A DNA stretch of 10,000 nucleotides from Halisarca cf. caerulea. Lineage: Eukaryota; Porifera; Demospongiae; Chondrillida; Halisarcidae. The notes under the pieces were generated by a model. That model ran no database searches. It had not been told where the DNA came from and saw only the letters and a list, made by a program, of their open reading frames with translations. A program made the translations under genes and the position numbers. Location of the stretch: the NCBI GenBank assembly GCA_963170055.1, contig CAUJGJ010000434.1, positions 1,044,117 to 1,054,116 on the forward strand, given 5' to 3'. Shown here piece by piece: positions 6,591-10,000 of this stretch. The stretch's first letter is position 1. Each line of letters starts with the position of its first letter.

Positions 6591-7268
6591 TCACACCATG
6601 GAGGGAGAATGCTCGTCGTCGATGTGATATCTGAACTCTCTGATCTGTCCATGACGGAACCTCTTACCACAATGTGGACAGACAAGGTTGGGATCGTACG
6701 GCCACAGCTCCTCGTCAACCTCATCTGCAACAGGCAATCCTCTCTGCACTCCTTGTTTGTAGTGTTTAGCTTGCTGTTTGATCTCACGATTAATCCCATC
6801 TCCGATGTACCTCCGATTAGGTTGAAAGGATGTGTCGGAATCAGAACTCAGCGACATTTGGACACTGCGATGCAAGGGTGCTGGGAGGCCAGCACTAAGT
6901 TCAAGATCAAAAGTGGACGTGTCATCATGAGAAGTGTTGTCAATAGGCATGTCTTTAATTCGTCCATCATAATTGGGTGTATTGTCAAAGTGAGCATCGT
7001 TTGTGACAAATTCATCTATTCTGCCTTCCCTGGAGTGCTTTCTATCCACTTGTGGAGACATGTATGGTGATCGTCCAACGGGGCTCCTAGCATCAGAGTA
7101 GCCGGAATCAGACCCAGGGTTCAGATGTGGAGGCTGTCCTTGTTGTCTGCGATCAGGAGGATAGTGGTTGTCCCTTTCAGTTATGTCTCCTCTGTTGGTG
7201 TATCCTGGAGGGACTTTGATGTCATGTTCAGGATAGTGTGGGTCTACAGGACCTCGTGGTGATACAGC
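6591..7268 (-). CDS. Terminal exon: disordered linker and C-terminal UBZ-type zinc finger of a coiled-coil adaptor
   Basis: The acceptor is strong: a long C/T tract (CCCATCCCTCCTACACCCTC...) ending CTTCAG at 7269. The 226 codons end in TGA at 6593-6591. Numbering from the first residue visible in the window, it covers 115-339. A Pro/Ser/Asp-rich linker comes first, probably disordered. A short helical stretch (REIKQQAKHYKQGVQRG) and the acidic DEVDEELWPYDPN follow. The last 29 residues hold a zinc finger, CPHCGKRF...FRYHIDDEH: Cys311, Cys314, His329, His334, spaced C-x2-C-x14-H-x4-H. The Cys-Pro-x-Cys-x-Lys-x-Phe start and the Phe-x-x-His core match the ubiquitin-binding UBZ finger at the C-terminus of NDP52/TAX1BP1 and similar TBK1-pathway adaptors such as TANK. 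Coiled coil plus C-terminal UBZ supports an autophagy or innate-signalling adaptor role, but this is inferred from architecture. A generic C2H2 finger is the alternative. Confidence 0.8.
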   Translation of the reverse strand, partial: AVSPRGPVDPHYPEHDIKVPPGYTNRGDITERDNHYPPDRRQQGQPPHLNPGSDSGYSDARSPVGRSPYMSPQVDRKHSREGRIDEFVTNDAHFDNTPNYDGRIKDMPIDNTSHDDTSTFDLELSAGLPAPLHRSVQMSLSSDSDTSFQPNRRYIGDGINREIKQQAKHYKQGVQRGLPVADEVDEELWPYDPNLVCPHCGKRFRHGQIREFRYHIDDEHSPSMV

Positions 7269-7304
7269 CTGAAGACGAGGAGGGTGTAGGAGGGATGGGA
7301 ATTG

Positions 7305-7308
<4 letters not shown>

Positions 7309-7351
<43 letters not shown>

Positions 7352-7355
7352 GTGT

Positions 7356-7398
<43 letters not shown>

Positions 7399-7401
7399 AT
7401 A

Positions 7402-7441
<40 letters not shown>

Positions 7442-7452
7442 ATGTGTGTTGG
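7309..7452. repeat. Long (GT)n array in intron 7598-7269
   Basis: GT units are broken only by TT, TAT and CATAA interruptions. On the coding (minus) strand this is an AC array lying upstream of the acceptor's pyrimidine tract. Confidence 0.95.
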
Positions 7453-7598
7453 TGGGTGGGTGGGTGTGGATACAAGCATGTGTGTGTGCGCATGCATGCG
7501 TACATGTAAGTGTGCATATGTGTGTGCATGTGCATGTGTGGGTATCCAGTACTAGTATACTGCGGAAAATGCACAAACACAACAACTTGCACACTCAC

Positions 7599-7700
7599 TG
7601 GCTGCTTCAGCCTGTCATGAAGTTCTCTTATCTCCTCTCTCAGCTTCTCCACTGTTCTCTGGGAGTCGTGATACTGCTGACTCAGCACTTGGTGTTGGTA
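7599..7700 (-). CDS. Internal coiled-coil exon (34 codons) of the zinc-finger adaptor gene
   Basis: The exon is bounded by TTCTACATAG ending at 7701 and the strong donor CCA|GTGAGT at 7599/7598. It is 102 bases, phase 0 at both ends. The product reads YQHQVLSQQYHDSQRTVEKL then REEIRELHDRLKQP, with Leu/Val/Ile at heptad-like spacing and dense charge: a clear coiled coil. A TAG sits directly before the first codon, so the frame cannot extend upstream without splicing, and the GT array on the far side does not belong to it. The following intron is 330 bases and mostly GT/CA repeat. Confidence 0.75.
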
Positions 7701-7876
7701 CTATGTAGAATATGAGTAGAATGCACACATTTCAAGGATCATGTCCACAGTAGAGGTATTTGAGTGTACCCACATGTACACAGTATACACTGAACAGACA
7801 CACATATGTACGTATGTATGTATGTACTATATTATGTTAGTATGCATATTATTTACAAACTATAAGCAGTTTCACA

Positions 7877-7879
7877 CAT

Positions 7880-7937
<58 letters not shown>
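7877..7937. repeat. (CA)n microsatellite
   Basis: About 29 uninterrupted CA units within intron 8384-7701. Confidence 0.95.
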
Positions 7938-7940
<3 letters not shown>

Positions 7941-7964
7941 TAACTTGTAACTTGTAACTTGTAA
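7937..7964. repeat. Four perfect copies of CTTGTAA
   Basis: The 7-bp unit occurs at 7937, 7944, 7951 and 7958 without mismatch and directly joins the CA array. Confidence 0.95.
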
Positions 7965-8380
<416 letters not shown>

Positions 8381-8384
8381 TGAC

Positions 8385-8624
8385 CTCATAGTCTTTCTTC
8401 TGTTGCCTGTTCTGCTCCTCCAGGTGGGAGTTCTTTGACTTCAGGGTGGCAACCATCATGTCTACATCCTCTACCACTACTCCGTGTTGGTCTTCATAGC
8501 AACCATGAGCCTCAAGGTTGACCCCTGCCTGAGTACCTCTCCCCAGGTGTGCATTATCCTGCTTCAGTTGATGGATTTCTCCTCTCAACTGCTTTTCCAA
8601 CTGTTGAAATTGACCCTTTCGATC
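8385..8624 (-). CDS. Upstream coiled-coil exon (80 codons) of the zinc-finger adaptor gene
   Basis: The exon runs from an acceptor, TGTGTGACAG, ending at 8625 to the donor GAG|GTCAGT at 8385/8384, phase 0 at both ends. It begins DRKGQFQQLEKQLRGEIHQL and ends in a second helix around MVATLKSKNSHLEEQNRQQK. Between them is a looser acidic segment (EDQHGVVVEDVD). Both ends look like coiled coil; the middle is a probable break. An in-frame TGA overlaps the acceptor, confirming that translation enters by splicing. No start codon is available here, so the N-terminal part of the protein, where a SKICH domain would sit in NDP52/TAX1BP1, must lie beyond the window. The donor runs into a (GT)n array on the coding strand. 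Confidence 0.75.
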
Positions 8625-8792
8625 CTGTCACACATTGCAACAAAGTACACAGATGAAAGGATACAATTAGATGAAAAGTTTGTGAAAACTGTCATTATTT
8701 AAAAGAGCAGGAACATTCACATACGACAAACCTGTGATGTGCACTACCTCATTGTGTAGGTATAAAACCAAGTAACTTGCATACATACAAAC

Positions 8793-9219
8793 GCAGGGGC
8801 ATAGCCAGAAGAAAAATAAGGGGGTTTCTAAAGGCCATGATCATGGGCACATGGTGTACAAAAATAGTGGTATCATGGACACATTGTACGATAATAGCCT
8901 TTACTTACTGTATAGCATGTGGTATCAACACTGTGGCCACATGCCTGCAAATGAATACTAGTGTGTCAGACAAGCTATAAACAACTAAAAAGAGCACAAA
9001 GCATGTATGAATGTAGTAGAACAGCATCACAGTGCTCTCAGTAGAACCATGTGTGCAGGTTAGCCAAGTGCAGGACTGGTGCACGCTATAGATGACAATT
9101 GGAAAGAAGTGTTAGGATTAATTGCATGATTGATTAGCATACTGGTGGCTTCAGATTAAAGGGATTTCTAATGAGGGGGGTTTCCTGGCAACCAGGAACC
9201 AATGGAGCTATGCCCCTGC
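8793..9219. mobile_element. Non-autonomous hAT-like DNA transposon (427 bp)
   Basis: The two ends are a 13-bp perfect inverted repeat: GCAGGGGCATAGC at 8793-8805 and GCTATGCCCCTGC at 9207-9219. CAGGGGC-type termini are typical of hAT elements. Candidate 8-bp target duplications ATACAAAC (8785-8792) and ATACGTAC (9220-9227) agree at 6 of 8 positions; the region is ATAC-rich, so this is weak. The interior has no transposase-like frame. GGGGGTTTC words recur near both ends (8820 and 9177). Confidence 0.65.
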
Positions 9220-9330
9220 ATACGTACATACGCACAGTATTATTCTCAAAAGACGTATACTTGCAAAAATCCACAAATAAGCATCGTAGGTCCCAAAATT
9301 CCCCTCAGCATGACATACAGTTTGGAAGTA

Positions 9331-9731
9331 CAGTTTGAATCTCTCTATAATGAACCCAGGATACACTGAACTCCTGATATAACAAACATAGATCTTAGAA
9401 TGAACACCAATTTACTCTATTGTAAATGAACCCTGATGTAGTGAACACCCTGATGTAGTGAACACCCTGATGTAGTGAACACCCTGATGTAGTGAACACC
9501 CTGATGTAGGGAGCACTCTGATGTAGTGAACACTCTGATGTAGTAAACACCCTGATGTAGTGAACACCCTGATGTAGTAAACACCCTGATGTAGTGAACA
9601 CCCTGGTGTAGTGAACACCCTGATGTAGTGAACATCCCAATGTAGTCAACACCTTGGTGTAGTGAGCACCCTGACGTAGTGAACCTTTCCAGCGGAACCA
9701 AGGTGGTTCAGCATAGAGAGGTTTGGCTATA
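9331..9731. mobile_element. pogo/Tigger-like MITE with internal minisatellite
   Basis: The left end begins CAGTTTGAATCTCTCTATAA after TA (9329-9330) and continues TGAACC. The right end read in reverse gives AAACCTCTCTATGCTGAACC, so CTCTCTAT and TGAACC are inverted at both termini, and TA follows at 9732-9733. The outermost bases have diverged. The interior is almost wholly a 17-bp tandem repeat and its decayed forerunners. It abuts the next element at 9734. Confidence 0.55.
9432..9686. repeat. 17-bp minisatellite, 15 copies
   Basis: The consensus unit is CCTGATGTAGTGAACAC, in exact 17-base register from 9432 to 9686. Several units are perfect; the last three are the most diverged. Since 17 is not a multiple of 3, all three minus-strand frames read open with the same rotating peptide. 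That explains the overlapping open frames and argues against coding. Confidence 0.95.
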
Positions 9732-9733
9732 TA

Positions 9734-9908
9734 CAGTCACACCTGGTTTATCCCAAACTGGTTTATCTGAAAACCCCATTTATTCGACACTCTCCTGTGA
9801 ATCGCCATCACCACTCACTGTACAAATTTGTCCTGATTTATCCGACACCTGGTTCATCCAACACGTTTTATGAGGAACAAATGTGGTCGGATAAACCAGG
9901 GCCCACTG
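9734..9908. mobile_element. Short pogo/Tigger-like MITE (175 bp)
   Basis: The ends are CAGTCACACCTGGTTTATCC at 9734 and GGATAAACCAGGGCCCACTG ending at 9908. They are imperfect inverted repeats sharing CAGT and CCTGGTTTATCC. TA precedes the left end; on the right, TA comes two bases late (CATA). The interior repeats variants of CTGGTTTATCC and TTTATCCGACAC several times in both orientations. No coding sequence. Confidence 0.65.
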
Positions 9909-10000
9909 CATACGAATGTACATATACACCAGTATAGTGCAATTAAGCTCCTTTCTGTATGTACATAACACTTTACTCCTAGACTACTCCTACGTATATA

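Noticed and set aside
6609..7070. 153-residue plus-strand open frame
   Set aside because: Antisense shadow of the zinc-finger exon, which has splice sites, a finger motif and a polyadenylation signal on the other strand.
8738..8757. CTACCTCA, complementary to a let-7 seed (and TGAGGTAGT on the other strand)
   Set aside because: Eight or nine matching bases only, with no hairpin; chance is the simplest reading.
9395..9701. Overlapping 68-94-residue open frames with rotating TTSGCSLHQGVHYIRV-type repeats
   Set aside because: They are the 17-bp minisatellite read in all three minus-strand frames; no splice sites, start context or frame preference.
9780..9971. 63-residue minus-strand open frame
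   Set aside because: Mostly within the 175-bp MITE; no transposase motif or splice support.

Overview
The window looks like intron-rich, repeat-laden nuclear DNA from an animal. It has spliced exons with GT/AG borders, AATAAA-type polyadenylation, many long (CA)n/(GT)n arrays, several short TA-flanked inverted-repeat transposons and a tRNA-like SINE. Compact introns, methylation-like CpG decay and the style of the mobile elements make me think of a non-bilaterian animal such as a demosponge. That is an impression, not something a marker gene here proves. No bacterial operon, CRISPR array, phage or virus gene is visible.

Layout: (1) At 605-327, minus strand, there is one internal exon of an unrecognised Ser/Thr/Lys-rich protein. 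(2) The exon and its flanks (about 145-1015) are duplicated at about 2070-2760. The second copy has lost half the exon, its splice donor, its reading frame and most of its CpGs. (3) Positions 2800-3175 are a pyrimidine tract, followed by GT arrays and a tRNA-related SINE on the minus strand (about 3496-3779). (4) A CpG-richer promoter-like stretch (3950-4060) leads into a plus-strand gene with three probable exons (ending 4254, 4575-4659, 5010-5152). Its first intron carries an 88-bp perfect palindrome embedded in a GT array. (5) Positions 5153-6534 are intergenic and hold an imperfect ~110-bp tandem repeat, a CA array, a 3 x 16-bp repeat and an AT array. (6) On the minus strand, three phase-0 exons (8624-8385, 7700-7599, 7268-6591) encode the C-terminal 339 residues of a coiled-coil protein that ends in a ubiquitin-binding-type C2H2 zinc finger. 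This resembles the TAX1BP1/NDP52(CALCOCO)/TANK style of adaptor, and an AATAAA follows the stop. (7) Positions 8793-9908 are three abutting or nearby non-autonomous DNA transposons: one hAT-like, and two pogo/Tigger-like, the first of which has an internal 15-copy 17-bp minisatellite.

The plus-strand gene and the coiled-coil gene converge on the 5.2-6.5 kb repeat zone; nothing shows a functional link between them. I do not see a new multi-gene system. The most distinctive structures are the intronic perfect palindrome, the GT arrays that begin right at two splice donors, the decayed duplicate exon, and the minisatellite grown inside a transposon.
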